Assembly: GCA_944372115.1 (NCBI GenBank)
Contig: CALVYH010000001.1
Span: 1-64,000, forward strand
Direction: 5' to 3'
Source of the DNA: an uncultured Bacilli bacterium
Lineage (GTDB): Bacteria > Bacillota_I > Bacilli_A > RFN20 > CAG-826
Length of the DNA stretch: 64,000 nt
This document shows positions 26,525 to 36,571 of this stretch, piece after piece; position 1 is the first letter of the stretch, and each line of letters starts with the position of its first letter. The translations under genes were made by a program, and so were the position numbers. Below the pieces are notes generated by a model. The model ran no database searches. It had not been told where the DNA came from and was given only the letters and a program-made list of their open reading frames with translations.

Positions 26525-29128
26525 TTATTTAGCATCGTACCAAGATTTGGCATATCCTCCATCTACTTTTAATTTAACGTTTAAAGTAACGCAATTTTCC
26601 ATTATATTTTTAACTAATTTTAAAACTTCATCTTTTTCATTATCATCAACTTTTAAAATTATTTCATCATGAATTTGATTAACAATTTTTGCCTTATATC
26701 CTTTTTTATTTAAAGTTTTATAAACTTGTATCATTGCAATTTTTATTAAATCTGCAGCACTTCCTTGAATTGGAGCGTTCATTGCAGCTCTTTTTTCAAA
26801 TTCTCTTTCAGTATAATTTTGCGAATTTATATTTTTTAAATAACGATGTCTGTTAAACATAGTTGTTGTATATCCTTTGATTTCGGCTTGAGCAATTAAA
26901 CTATTTAAAAAGGCTTTAATTTCAGGGAATTCTTGATAAAAAGAAGTAATTATTTCTTTAGCTTCTGCAACAGAAATTTTAAGTTGATCAGCTAATCCCC
27001 AATCACTAATTCCATAAACAATTCCAAAATTAACTGCTTTTGCTTTTCTTCTTTCTAAGGAAGTAGGTTCTCTATCAAGGTGGAATATTTTTTTAGCAGT
27101 TTCGGAATGAATATCTTCATCATTATTAAAGACTTTAATCATCGTCTTAGAATTAGATAAATGAGCTAAAATTCTGAGTTCGATTTGTGAATAATCCAAA
27201 GATAAAATATTTAAACTTGGATTGCTATAGAAAAATGCTTTTCTAATCGTTTTTCCTTCTTCATCACGAACAGAAATGTTTTGTAAGTTTGGTTCGGAAG
27301 AAGAAAGTCTTCCAGTAGTAGTTAAAGCTTGATTAAATGTTGCGTGAATTAATCCATTTTTATCAATATAATGTATTAAACCATCAACATAAGTTGAAAG
27401 AAGTTTGCTATATTTTCTATATTCTAAAATTAATGGAATAATTGGGTGTTTATCAATCATTTTTAAAAGATTTTCAGCGCTTGTTGAACGAGATTTAGAT
27501 GTAGGCGTTAAGTTTAATTTATCATATAAAACATCACCTAACTGTTTTGGAGAATTTAAATTAAAATCAATACCGCTTAAAGTAATAATCGCTTTTTTTA
27601 ATTCGTCAATTTTATTTTGAAAATTATCTTTAAATTCTAATAATTTATCTTTATTTAAAGGAAAACCTTCTATTTCCATATTAGCTAAAACAATTGTTAA
27701 AGGTTGTTCGATTTCATATAAAAGATCAAATTGTTTATTTTCTTTTAAATTATTTATTACTTTTTCAGCTAATTTAAAGGAATAATTTGCTGAAATTGAT
27801 GTTAATAATGAATTATCTTGAAATAAGGATTCATCATTAAAAGCATAAGAAATATCTATTCCAAAATAAGAAAGCACATTTTGAAGTTCGCTAGACATTG
27901 AAGATTCAAGTAAATAAGATACTAATAATAAATCAAAAAATAAGCCGTTTATTTCTATATTATTGTTTTTAAAAACTACATAAATTTTCTTAAAATCGAA
28001 ACAATATTTTTTTATATTATCATCTTTTAGCTTTTCTAATAGTTTTTTATCATTTAATAAATTTTTTTTAGAAATATAATAATTCATATTGTTTATATGA
28101 ATAGAAATTCCTAAAAGATTAGCATAATGATAATTCTCATCGCTTATATCAACAGCAATTCCTATGGAATCATTTATATCGTTAATAAAAGAAGATGAAG
28201 AATCAACAATTTTATAAGAGATTTTTTCATTTTCTTCATTTTTCTTTCTTAATAAAGTTGGAATTTTATTAATCAATGTTTTGAAATCATATTTTTGCAT
28301 AAAGTTATTTAATTTATTGAAGTCGTAGCCTCTATAAATTAAATCGTCTTTATTTAATGGAATATCATCGTCAGTTTTAATAGTGGCTAATTTCAAACAA
28401 AGTCTACCATTTTCTTGATATTCAATTATATTTTGACCAATTTTTTTTGATGTATCTGCATTTTTAACGATTTCTTCATAGCTTCCAAAATTTTTGATTA
28501 ACTCTTTAGCAGTTTTATCTCCTATTCCAGGAATTCCTTTTAAATTATCACTATCATCACCACGTAAAGCTTTATAATCAATAATTTGAATTGGTTTAAA
28601 ACCCCACTCATCAATAAAAGAAGCTTCGTTCATTTCTCTTATATCTTTTAAACCTTTTCTAATTAATTCGATGGTAATATTATCATCAATTAATTGAAGA
28701 TAATCTCTATCTGATGTATAAATTTCAACTTTATAGTTTTCTTTTTCCATTTTTTTAGCGATATTTCCTGCAATATCATCAGCTTCTAAGTTTTCATTTT
28801 CATAAAAAGTAATATTTAATGATTGAAGAAGTTCTCTAAAAATTGGAAACTGAATTTTTAATTCTTCATCAAGAGGTTTTCTATTTGCTTTATATTCTTT
28901 ATATTCTAAATGTCTAAATGTTTTTTTAGATGAATCAAGAGCAACAAAAAGGGCATCGTTTTCTTTTAAATTTTTCAAAATAGGAATAAGCATATTAAAA
29001 AAACCATAAATAGCGTTTGTAGGAATGCCATCATGATTTTTCATTAATTTCGTTTTATCTAAACTAAAAGTTGCAAAATATGCTCTAAAAAGTAAAGAAT
29101 ATCCATCTATAATTACAATTTTATTCAT
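26525..29128 (-). CDS. polA: DNA polymerase I
   Basis: 867 residues. The N-terminal 5'-3' exonuclease (about 1-290; IIDGYSLLFRAYFA, YTSDRDYLQLID, GDDSDNLKGIPGIG) is complete. The central 3'-5' exonuclease-like domain lacks the usual acidic catalytic set, as in Bacillus enzymes. The polymerase domain has TTGRLSSSEPNLQNI (motif A region), DYSQIELRILAH, RRKAKAVNFGIVYG (motif B) and QIHDEII (motif C). It overlaps dnaE by 8 bases and is followed 2 bases later by mutM/coaE, forming a repair cassette. Confidence 0.97.
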   Translation of the reverse strand: MNKIVIIDGYSLLFRAYFATFSLDKTKLMKNHDGIPTNAIYGFFNMLIPILKNLKENDALFVALDSSKKTFRHLEYKEYKANRKPLDEELKIQFPIFRELLQSLNITFYENENLEADDIAGNIAKKMEKENYKVEIYTSDRDYLQLIDDNITIELIRKGLKDIREMNEASFIDEWGFKPIQIIDYKALRGDDSDNLKGIPGIGDKTAKELIKNFGSYEEIVKNADTSKKIGQNIIEYQENGRLCLKLATIKTDDDIPLNKDDLIYRGYDFNKLNNFMQKYDFKTLINKIPTLLRKKNEENEKISYKIVDSSSSFINDINDSIGIAVDISDENYHYANLLGISIHINNMNYYISKKNLLNDKKLLEKLKDDNIKKYCFDFKKIYVVFKNNNIEINGLFFDLLLVSYLLESSMSSELQNVLSYFGIDISYAFNDESLFQDNSLLTSISANYSFKLAEKVINNLKENKQFDLLYEIEQPLTIVLANMEIEGFPLNKDKLLEFKDNFQNKIDELKKAIITLSGIDFNLNSPKQLGDVLYDKLNLTPTSKSRSTSAENLLKMIDKHPIIPLILEYRKYSKLLSTYVDGLIHYIDKNGLIHATFNQALTTTGRLSSSEPNLQNISVRDEEGKTIRKAFFYSNPSLNILSLDYSQIELRILAHLSNSKTMIKVFNNDEDIHSETAKKIFHLDREPTSLERRKAKAVNFGIVYGISDWGLADQLKISVAEAKEIITSFYQEFPEIKAFLNSLIAQAEIKGYTTTMFNRHRYLKNINSQNYTEREFEKRAAMNAPIQGSAADLIKIAMIQVYKTLNKKGYKAKIVNQIHDEIILKVDDNEKDEVLKLVKNIMENCVTLNVKLKVDGGYAKSWYDAK

Positions 29129-32100
29129 TTATATTAACCTCTTTCATATTTGTTAAAACAAAAGACACTTTATTATCTTTGATTTCTTTTCTTCCTTCAA
29201 TTAAAACTACATTGTTTTCTTTAATAATAGAATGGTATTTATTATATAAAGAAGAAAAAATAGTGACATCAATATCTTCATTATTATTGGTAATATTAAT
29301 AAAAGCCATTAAATTTCCTTTATCTTTGCCATTTTTTATGGTTACAGTTTTAATTGATTGTATGATTCCAATAATTGTTGAATTTTTATTTACAACTAAA
29401 CTAGAAATTGGAGTAATTTTACTTTTTTCATATTGAGAAAGTGAAACATGATTTAATAAAGAATCAGATATAACGAAGCCTAAAACTTTAAATTCATTGT
29501 TCATTCTTTCTAATGGGTCATCAACAATTGATTGATCTAAAAGAAGTTCATCTTCATCTTTATTTCCTCTAATTAAAGCTAAAGCTCCGCCTCCTCCAGC
29601 TTTAATCATATCCATAGCATCAGGAATTTGCATTTTTAATTGTTTTCGATTAGGAATAAAACAATCAAAGCAGCCAGCATCTATTAAAGCTGAAAGTTGT
29701 TTATCATTTATTTTATTTTCAAAATTCATTGATCTAACTAAGAAATTTTGAAAAGATTTATATTTTCCATTACGTTTTCTTTCTTCAACGATATTGATAG
29801 CCAGACTTGAAGTGACGTCTTTTATTTTATTTAATGGATAAATTAAACAATTTTTAAAAGGTATAAAAAATAAACCGGAATAATTTATGTTAGGTAAAGT
29901 TATTTTTATATTTCTTTTTCTAATTTCATAAAGATAATTATTAAATTTAGAATCGTTATTATTGGACAAAATAGCGGAATAAAATTCATTAGGATAATTT
30001 GCTTTTAAATAAGCCATTTTTGCTGTTATCATTGCATAAGAAACAGCATGAGATTGGTTAAATCCGTATTCGGCAAATTTTAATATCATTTCAAAAATAG
30101 AATTTGCTTCTTTTTCGTTATGTTTATTTTTTATAGCTCCTTGAATGAAACTTTGCTTCATTTTTAAAATTTCATCTGCGTGTTTTTTTGAAATTGCTCT
30201 TCTAAAATTATCAGCTTCAGCAAAAGTAAAAGAAGAATATTTTTGTGCTATTCTCATAATTTGCTCTTGGTAAATTATAATTCCATAAGTTGGTTTTAAT
30301 ATTTCTTCTAAGTCTTTAGAAGGGTAAATGATTTTTTCTTTTTTATTTTTCCTTGCTACATAGCTAGGAATGTATTGTTTAGGACCAGGTCTAGCTAAAG
30401 AAATAGCATCGACAATTTCTTTAAAGTTATCTGGTTTAATATCTAAAACTGCTAGTCTTCCTTCATTAGCATCTATTTGGAAAAGACCCATCAGATAACC
30501 ATCTTTTAATAATTTATAAATTTTTGGATCATTAATTGGAATATTTTCAAATTTTAAATTTAAATTATGAGCTTTATTAATAAGATATAAACAATTCGCG
30601 ATTATTGTTAAATTAGATAAACCTAAAATATCGAACTTTAAGAAACCTTGATTCTCCAAATAATCTTTTTCATATTGAGTCACTAATTCTTTTTCGTTTA
30701 AATAATTTATCGGAATCAAATTTAATAATGAATTTTCACTCAAAACAACACCTGCAGCATGAAGCCCTCTTTGTCTAGGTAGTCCTTCAATTAATTTCGC
30801 ATATTTAAAAATCAATTTATTATCTAAAGAAGAATTAACAATTTCATTAAAAATTTTTATATCTTTATAAACATCTTCTAAAGTATAATCAATTGAACCA
30901 TCAGCTTTTTTATAATTTAAAGGTATTTTTTTAGATAAATTATCAGCAACGCTAACTGGGTAGCCAAAAGCTCTTGTAACATCTCTAATAGCATTTTTTG
31001 CTTTAATCATTTGAAAAGCGATAACTCTAGAAACACGTTCATAACCATATTTTTTCTCTAAATATGAAATAATTTCATCTCTTCTAACATCTTGAAAATC
31101 TATATCAATATCAGGCATTGTTTTTCTAGACGGATTTAAAAATCTTTCAAAAAGCAAATCATATTTTAATGGATCGACATCAGTAATATTTAATAGATAT
31201 GAGACAAGAGAACCAGCTGCACTGCCTCTTCCTGGTCCAACCAAAATATTTTCTTTCCTTGCATAATTTACATAATCTTGGACAATTAAAAAATAATTAG
31301 AATATCCCATTTTTGTAATTGTCAAATATTCATAGTTAAGCCTTGCACGATATTTAGGAGAAGTTTCTAAATTAATATTTTTATTTTTTAATCCTTCTAG
31401 TATTTTTGTTTTTAATAATTCATCGCTTGATAAAGTAGAAGAAGTTTCCTTTGAATAATTAATTAATTCTGCCCTTTTTTTAGTAAAAGAAAAATCGATT
31501 AATGAAATAAGTTCATTAAAATTATTGATTTCGTCATCAAGAAATAAATTTTTAATTTCTTCTTCGTTTAAAAAATGAAATGATAATGTATCTTTTAAAG
31601 CTTCTTTTTCAATTGTAAAGTTATTTTCTATTGCTTCTAATATTTTTAAAGTAGATGATTCTTCTCTTTTTAAATGTTTGATCAAAGGAAAAGCGATAGT
31701 TTTAAAATTATTTTTATGTAGAAATTCTCTTATTAAATTTATATGAGATTGATTGATAAAATCATGATTATCTATTCCTACATAAAAATTTTCGAAAATA
31801 TTTTTTAAAGGATTACAAAAATTTAAAATCTTATTTTCTTCAACTTTATCAAATAAAGGAGAAGAAGTTGATAAAATTGCAATTACTCCTGAAAAAGATG
31901 AGATATCTTCAAACGTAAGATTCTTATTTAAATCCTTGTTAGTTAAATTGCTTAATTTAATTAAAGTTCTGTAACCATTTTCGTTTTTAGCGTAAAAAGC
32001 AAAATTTTGTTCATTAATTTTTATTTCTAAGCCAAAAATCGGATTTAAATTATTTTTTAATGCCAATTCATTAAATAAAGGAAAAGAATAAAGATTTGTT

Positions 32101-32228
32101 AAATCACTTATTCCTACATATTTATAGTTTCTTTTTTTGCATTCTAAAATATATTCTTCGAGTTTTATTGAAGATTTAAAAAACGAATATCCGCTATAAA
32201 TATGTAAAGGAATAAAGTTATTTAACAT
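29121..32228 (-). CDS. dnaE: DNA polymerase III alpha subunit, DnaE type
   Basis: 1035 residues, the short DnaE length found in Firmicutes and Mollicutes. The domains are an N-terminal PHP domain (about 5-200; LHIYSGYSFF, IGIDNHD-like segments partly degenerate), the polymerase core with GPGRGSAAGSLVSYLL and PDIDIDF (catalytic Asp residues near 375), GLHAAGVVLS, a tandem helix-hairpin-helix region (LIDAGCFDCF), and a C-terminal OB fold (IIGIIQSIKTVTIKNGK). It extends DNA at replication forks, possibly as the lagging-strand or primer-extending enzyme if PolC is encoded elsewhere. Confidence 0.96.
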   Translation of the reverse strand: MLNNFIPLHIYSGYSFFKSSIKLEEYILECKKRNYKYVGISDLTNLYSFPLFNELALKNNLNPIFGLEIKINEQNFAFYAKNENGYRTLIKLSNLTNKDLNKNLTFEDISSFSGVIAILSTSSPLFDKVEENKILNFCNPLKNIFENFYVGIDNHDFINQSHINLIREFLHKNNFKTIAFPLIKHLKREESSTLKILEAIENNFTIEKEALKDTLSFHFLNEEEIKNLFLDDEINNFNELISLIDFSFTKKRAELINYSKETSSTLSSDELLKTKILEGLKNKNINLETSPKYRARLNYEYLTITKMGYSNYFLIVQDYVNYARKENILVGPGRGSAAGSLVSYLLNITDVDPLKYDLLFERFLNPSRKTMPDIDIDFQDVRRDEIISYLEKKYGYERVSRVIAFQMIKAKNAIRDVTRAFGYPVSVADNLSKKIPLNYKKADGSIDYTLEDVYKDIKIFNEIVNSSLDNKLIFKYAKLIEGLPRQRGLHAAGVVLSENSLLNLIPINYLNEKELVTQYEKDYLENQGFLKFDILGLSNLTIIANCLYLINKAHNLNLKFENIPINDPKIYKLLKDGYLMGLFQIDANEGRLAVLDIKPDNFKEIVDAISLARPGPKQYIPSYVARKNKKEKIIYPSKDLEEILKPTYGIIIYQEQIMRIAQKYSSFTFAEADNFRRAISKKHADEILKMKQSFIQGAIKNKHNEKEANSIFEMILKFAEYGFNQSHAVSYAMITAKMAYLKANYPNEFYSAILSNNNDSKFNNYLYEIRKRNIKITLPNINYSGLFFIPFKNCLIYPLNKIKDVTSSLAINIVEERKRNGKYKSFQNFLVRSMNFENKINDKQLSALIDAGCFDCFIPNRKQLKMQIPDAMDMIKAGGGGALALIRGNKDEDELLLDQSIVDDPLERMNNEFKVLGFVISDSLLNHVSLSQYEKSKITPISSLVVNKNSTIIGIIQSIKTVTIKNGKDKGNLMAFINITNNNEDIDVTIFSSLYNKYHSIIKENNVVLIEGRKEIKDNKVSFVLTNMKEVNINE

Positions 32229-32234
32229 TAAATT

Positions 32235-33239
32235 TTATAATTTTTTACCTTCTTTAATTTTGTTGTCGCAAGCTTCAATAAATTTATCTAATTCATTAAG
32301 TGTTGCAATTTGAGCCCCACTAGCTTGTTTATGTCCGCCGCCTTTAAAATTAACTGCGATTTCATTGACATTATAATATCTACTTCTTAAAGAAATTCTA
32401 AAACAAGGTTCAGTTACATCTTCAGTAATTGAACACCAAATATTAACTCCTTTAATGGAAGAAAAAAGATTTACGTGTTCTTTACCTTGCTCACTTGATA
32501 GATGTAAATCATCTAAATCCTTTTGAGTTAAGACATAATAAGCTGTACCTTCAGGTGTAATTTTGTAGTTATTTAAAACAAATTGCATGAATTTTAAGTC
32601 ATCAATTCCTTTTTCATACATTTTTTCATATAAAGGAACGATTTCTATATTTCTTGCTAAAAGTTCACTTGCTATTTCAAAAGTGTGTCGAGAAGTAGAA
32701 CCAAATAAGAATCTTCCACTATCTCCTACAATAGCTCCATATAAATAAGAAGCTGCTTCTTTTGAAATAACATATTCATCACCAAAACTTAATAACATAT
32801 TTGTGACTAATTCACTTGCTGCGCATAAAGAAGTATCAACGACTGATATATCAAATATTTTTTCAGTTTCTGGATGGTGATCTAACTTAATTTTATATTT
32901 TGCACGTTTAAATCTAGGATCAGCAATTCTTTTTTCATCGCCAACATCGACAATAATTGCTAAAAAATCATCATTAAACCAAGAATCATTTACTTTATCA
33001 GTTTCCGGATATAATCCTCTTGGTGTGAAAGTTACATGGTTATCGCCTAAAATTTTAATATCTTTATTTTTAAAATTCTCTTTTAACCAAGTAGCTAAAC
33101 CAAATTGGGTACCTAATGCATCAAAATCAGGCATAATATGTCTAAAAACTGCAATTTTATCGAATTTTTTTATATTTTCTAATATTTCTTTGTATTCTTT
33201 TTCAAATTTTTTGGCTTGTTTTTGTATAATTTCGTTCAC
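32235..33239 (-). CDS. nrnA: DHH/DHHA1 phosphoesterase NrnA (nanoRNase / pAp phosphatase)
   Basis: 334 residues. The GTG start at 33239 is supported by AAAGGAG 8 bases upstream. DHH motifs are RHIMPDFDALGTQ (about 33-45), IVDVGD and LDHHPE. The C-terminal DHHA1 domain has FKGGGHKQASGAQ. NrnA degrades short oligoribonucleotides, including pApA from c-di-AMP breakdown, and dephosphorylates pAp. With cdaA at 4547 this gives a plausible c-di-AMP turnover pair. It lies between ackA and dnaE with 5-6-base gaps. Confidence 0.9.
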   Translation of the reverse strand: MNEIIQKQAKKFEKEYKEILENIKKFDKIAVFRHIMPDFDALGTQFGLATWLKENFKNKDIKILGDNHVTFTPRGLYPETDKVNDSWFNDDFLAIIVDVGDEKRIADPRFKRAKYKIKLDHHPETEKIFDISVVDTSLCAASELVTNMLLSFGDEYVISKEAASYLYGAIVGDSGRFLFGSTSRHTFEIASELLARNIEIVPLYEKMYEKGIDDLKFMQFVLNNYKITPEGTAYYVLTQKDLDDLHLSSEQGKEHVNLFSSIKGVNIWCSITEDVTEPCFRISLRSRYYNVNEIAVNFKGGGHKQASGAQIATLNELDKFIEACDNKIKEGKKL

Positions 33240-33244
33240 TTTGT

Positions 33245-34438
33245 CTACTCCTTTATAAGTTTGTAGGCATCACGAGCTATCATTACTTCTTCATCAGTAG
33301 GAATAACATAAACTTTAATTTTGCTTGTAGGAGTTGAAATTTCTTCTTCAATTCCTCTTGCTTCATTATTTTTGTTCCAATCGATATCAACATTTAATGC
33401 TTCTTTAATTTTATTTAAAACTAAAGCTCTTAATTCAGGTGCATTCTCTCCTATACCTGCTGAGAAAATAATCATATCGCATCCGCCAAGTCTAACATAA
33501 TATTGACCGATAAAATCGGCAATTCTTCTTGACCATAAATCTAATGCTAATTTTGCATCTTCATTTCCATTATTTGCCTCGTTTGAGACATCTCTAGAAT
33601 CATTTGAAACGCCACTAACGCCAAATAATCCGCTTTGTTTATTGAATTCTTGGAAAATTTCTTCATATGATTTTCCACTCATTTTTTGAATTTGGTAATA
33701 AACTGATGGATCCATATCACCAGTTCTAGTATTCATCATAATTCCTCCAAGTGGAGTTAAACCCATAGATGTTGCAACACATTTTCCATCTTTAGTAGCG
33801 CTAATAGATGCACCGCTTCCTAAATGGCATATGATTAATCTTTTATTTTCTTTATCACCTAAAAGTTTATCGCCAACTTCACTTAAATATTTATGAGAAG
33901 TACCATGAGCACCATATCTTCTTATCATATATTTTTCAGCGTATTCTTTTTTAATTGGATATGCATAATCTTCTGGAGCCATTGTTTGATGGAATGCAGT
34001 ATCGAAAACTGCAACAGCAGGAGTATTAGGTAAAACTTTTTTGAATGCATTATATCCAACTAAGTGTGCTTGATTATGTAATGGTGCAAGTGGAATTAAT
34101 GATTCGATTTTTTTATAAGTATCTTCATTGAATGGAGTAGATTCTTTAAAGTAAGGTCCCCCTTGAACAACTCTATGTCCAGTTGCTTTAATTTCATGAA
34201 TATCATTAATAATATGATGCTTAATCATAGCATCCATAACGATTTGGACAGCTTCCCCATGATCTTTAACACTTAAAATTTCTTTTAATTTATTATCACC
34301 AACTTTAATCTGAAAAATTGCGTCTTCATGACCAATTCTTTCGACAATACCCGATGTAATAACTTTTTCTTCAGGCATTTCATAAAGTTTGAATTTTAAA
34401 CTGCTTGATCCACAGTTTACAGCCATAACTTTAGCCAT
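33245..34438 (-). CDS. ackA: Acetate kinase
   Basis: 397 residues, full length. The start at 34438 (MAKVMAVNCGSSS) is chosen because GGAGG lies 8 bases upstream. Family signatures are VMAVNCGSSSLKF at the N-terminus, TGHRVVQGG, VFDTAFHQTM, YGAHGTSHKYLS, LGSGASI, and FSAGIGENAPELR. It transfers phosphate from acetyl-phosphate to ADP, the ATP-forming acetate branch. No pta gene is adjacent. A -10 box (TATAAT) lies on the minus strand about 25 bases upstream. It heads an operon of replication and repair genes. Confidence 0.97.
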   Translation of the reverse strand: MAKVMAVNCGSSSLKFKLYEMPEEKVITSGIVERIGHEDAIFQIKVGDNKLKEILSVKDHGEAVQIVMDAMIKHHIINDIHEIKATGHRVVQGGPYFKESTPFNEDTYKKIESLIPLAPLHNQAHLVGYNAFKKVLPNTPAVAVFDTAFHQTMAPEDYAYPIKKEYAEKYMIRRYGAHGTSHKYLSEVGDKLLGDKENKRLIICHLGSGASISATKDGKCVATSMGLTPLGGIMMNTRTGDMDPSVYYQIQKMSGKSYEEIFQEFNKQSGLFGVSGVSNDSRDVSNEANNGNEDAKLALDLWSRRIADFIGQYYVRLGGCDMIIFSAGIGENAPELRALVLNKIKEALNVDIDWNKNNEARGIEEEISTPTSKIKVYVIPTDEEVMIARDAYKLIKE

Positions 34439-34538
34439 TATAAATTCCTCCAAAAAACATATTTATTATATATTAATTTTAGGTCATTTGATAATTAAAA
34501 AATCCACATTTTTAGATGAATATAAAAAGAGTTTGTTT

Positions 34539-34544
34539 TATAAT
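34539..34544 (+). promoter_or_regulatory. -10 element of glgB-glgP
   Basis: Consensus TATAAT 38 bases upstream of the glgB ATG, in the 144-base divergent gap shared with ackA. The -35 region is poor. AGGAGA lies 12-13 bases before the ATG, farther than usual. Confidence 0.5.
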
Positions 34545-34582
34545 ATTTTTATTAAAAAAATTCTAGGAGAAATTAGAAAATT

Positions 34583-36490
34583 ATGGCTTATGGTCTACTC
34601 TATGACTTTCTAAATGGTCAAACAATTGAAGCTTATAAATATTTCGGGGCACACTTTACAAAATGGGAAATTGAAGAAGAAATAGATGTTCCTTCAAAAA
34701 AAGACCCTAATTTATTTAAAAAGCAAAAACATAAGAGAATGATAGATGGTGTTGTTTTTAGACTTTACGCACCTATGGCAAGTGATGTTTCAGTTATAGG
34801 TGATTTTAATGATTGGAATGTTGGTGCTCACAAAATGTATAAAGTAGATGATTGTGGAGTATGGGAGTTATTTATTCCAAATTTACATAATTATTCTTCT
34901 TATAAATTCCATTTTAAAGATGCTAATGGAAATTATGTTGATAAAGCTGATCCATATGCATTTTTTAGTGAATATCGTCCAGGAACATGTTCAAGACTTT
35001 TTAATATCGAAGGATTTATTTGGCATGATCGTCCATTTTTAAATACAAGAAATAGAAATTTTGACTTACCAATGTCAATTTATGAAATGCATCTTGGTTC
35101 ATGGAAAGGAAAGGTTGATGGAAGAAATCTTTCTTATGAAGAAATCGCCGATTATTTAATTCCTTATTTAAAAGAATTAGGCTATACACATATTGAAATT
35201 ATGCCAATTGTCCAATATCCATTTGATGGAAGTTGGGGCTATCAAGCAACTGGTTTTTTTAGTGTTGATTCGCGTTATGGAAATCCTTTCCAACTTATGA
35301 GTTTTGTAGATAGAATGCACCAAGCTGGAATCGGAGTTATTTTAGATTTTGCTCCTGTCCATTTTGCTACTGATACATGGGCTTTATCTATGTTTGATGG
35401 AACTCCTATGTATGAATACAGTGATAATCATATGTATTCTCCATGGGGAAGTAAGCAATTTGATTTAGGAAAAGACCCTGTTCGTTCTTTTTTAATGTCT
35501 GCAATGAATTATTTCTTAGATTATTTCCATTTCGATGGAATTAGATGCGATGCAGTTTCTAATATTGTTTATTGGGATGGTAATAAAAATAATGGTGAAA
35601 ATTTCGGAGCTACTGAATTTATTAAAAGATTAAATGGTAAAATTCATATTGCTCATAATGATGTTATGATGATTGCTGAAGATTCCACCGATTTTACTGG
35701 TGTAACAAAACCAACTGATTGGAATGGTTTAGGTTTTGACTATAAATGGGATTTAGGATGGATGAATGATACTTTAAAATATTATCATCTTGATCCTATT
35801 TATAAAAAATATGAACATAACAAATTAACATTCTCTATGGCATATTTTTTCAGCGAAAATTTCCTTTTACCTTTATCTCATGATGAAGTTGTACATGGAA
35901 AAGGAACAATCATTAATAAAATGCGGGGAGATTACGATCAAAAATTTGCTTTAGTTAGAAATTTATATACTTATCAATTTGGTCACCCTGGTAAAAAACT
36001 TAACTTTATGGGAAATGAACTTGCTTCATGGGATGAATGGAATGAAAATAAATCACTCCCTTGGGATTTAAAACGTTTCCCTAAACACGATAGTGTTTCT
36101 AGATTAGTTAGAGATTTAAATCTTATTTATAGAAATGAAGAAGCAATGTATTTTGAAGAATATAATCCAGTCCATTACAATTGGTTAATGGTTGATAATG
36201 CTAACGATAGTATTTTTGCTTTTGAAAGAAGAGTTAAAGATTCTCACTTAGTATTTGTTTATAACATGACTCCTAATTATTATGAATATTATGAAATTGG
36301 ATTAACTAGACCAGGAGTTTATGAAGAAATCTTTAATTCTGATAAAGATGTTTATGGTGGAAGTAATGCTTATAATGGACTTCCTATTGCTTCAACTGAA
36401 TATGGTCCAGAATATAGACCACATAAATTTACGATTAAAATAGCTCCGTTTGCTGCAATGATTTTTAAGTACAAAGAACCACTTAAATAG
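34583..36490 (+). CDS. glgB: 1,4-alpha-glucan branching enzyme
   Basis: 635 residues. A CBM48 domain (about 50-145; VSVIGDFNDWNV) precedes a GH13 barrel. Catalytic residues are the nucleophile in DGIRCDAVSN, the acid in MIAEDS, and Asp in LSHDEVVHGK. A C-terminal beta domain follows. It makes alpha-1,6 branches in glycogen. The ~150-residue N-terminal extension of long GlgB forms is absent. glgP follows, but no glgC or glgA is in the window, so the pair may act on pre-existing or imported glucans. Confidence 0.95.
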   Translation: MAYGLLYDFLNGQTIEAYKYFGAHFTKWEIEEEIDVPSKKDPNLFKKQKHKRMIDGVVFRLYAPMASDVSVIGDFNDWNVGAHKMYKVDDCGVWELFIPNLHNYSSYKFHFKDANGNYVDKADPYAFFSEYRPGTCSRLFNIEGFIWHDRPFLNTRNRNFDLPMSIYEMHLGSWKGKVDGRNLSYEEIADYLIPYLKELGYTHIEIMPIVQYPFDGSWGYQATGFFSVDSRYGNPFQLMSFVDRMHQAGIGVILDFAPVHFATDTWALSMFDGTPMYEYSDNHMYSPWGSKQFDLGKDPVRSFLMSAMNYFLDYFHFDGIRCDAVSNIVYWDGNKNNGENFGATEFIKRLNGKIHIAHNDVMMIAEDSTDFTGVTKPTDWNGLGFDYKWDLGWMNDTLKYYHLDPIYKKYEHNKLTFSMAYFFSENFLLPLSHDEVVHGKGTIINKMRGDYDQKFALVRNLYTYQFGHPGKKLNFMGNELASWDEWNENKSLPWDLKRFPKHDSVSRLVRDLNLIYRNEEAMYFEEYNPVHYNWLMVDNANDSIFAFERRVKDSHLVFVYNMTPNYYEYYEIGLTRPGVYEEIFNSDKDVYGGSNAYNGLPIASTEYGPEYRPHKFTIKIAPFAAMIFKYKEPLK

Positions 36491-36524
36491 TGTATAATTA
36501 ATCGTTATTTGTAAAATTATTATT

Positions 36525-36550
36525 AAAAAATAGCAATTTTGCTATTTTTT
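36525..36550 (+). terminator. Hairpin between glgB and glgP
   Basis: AAAAAATAGCA and TGCTATTTTTT form an 11-bp stem with loop ATTT, ending in a T run. It can act as an intrinsic terminator or as partial attenuation. A TATAAT at 36493-36498 just upstream could give glgP a separate start. Confidence 0.6.
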
Positions 36551-36571
36551 AAAGAGAAAGGATACTTATAT

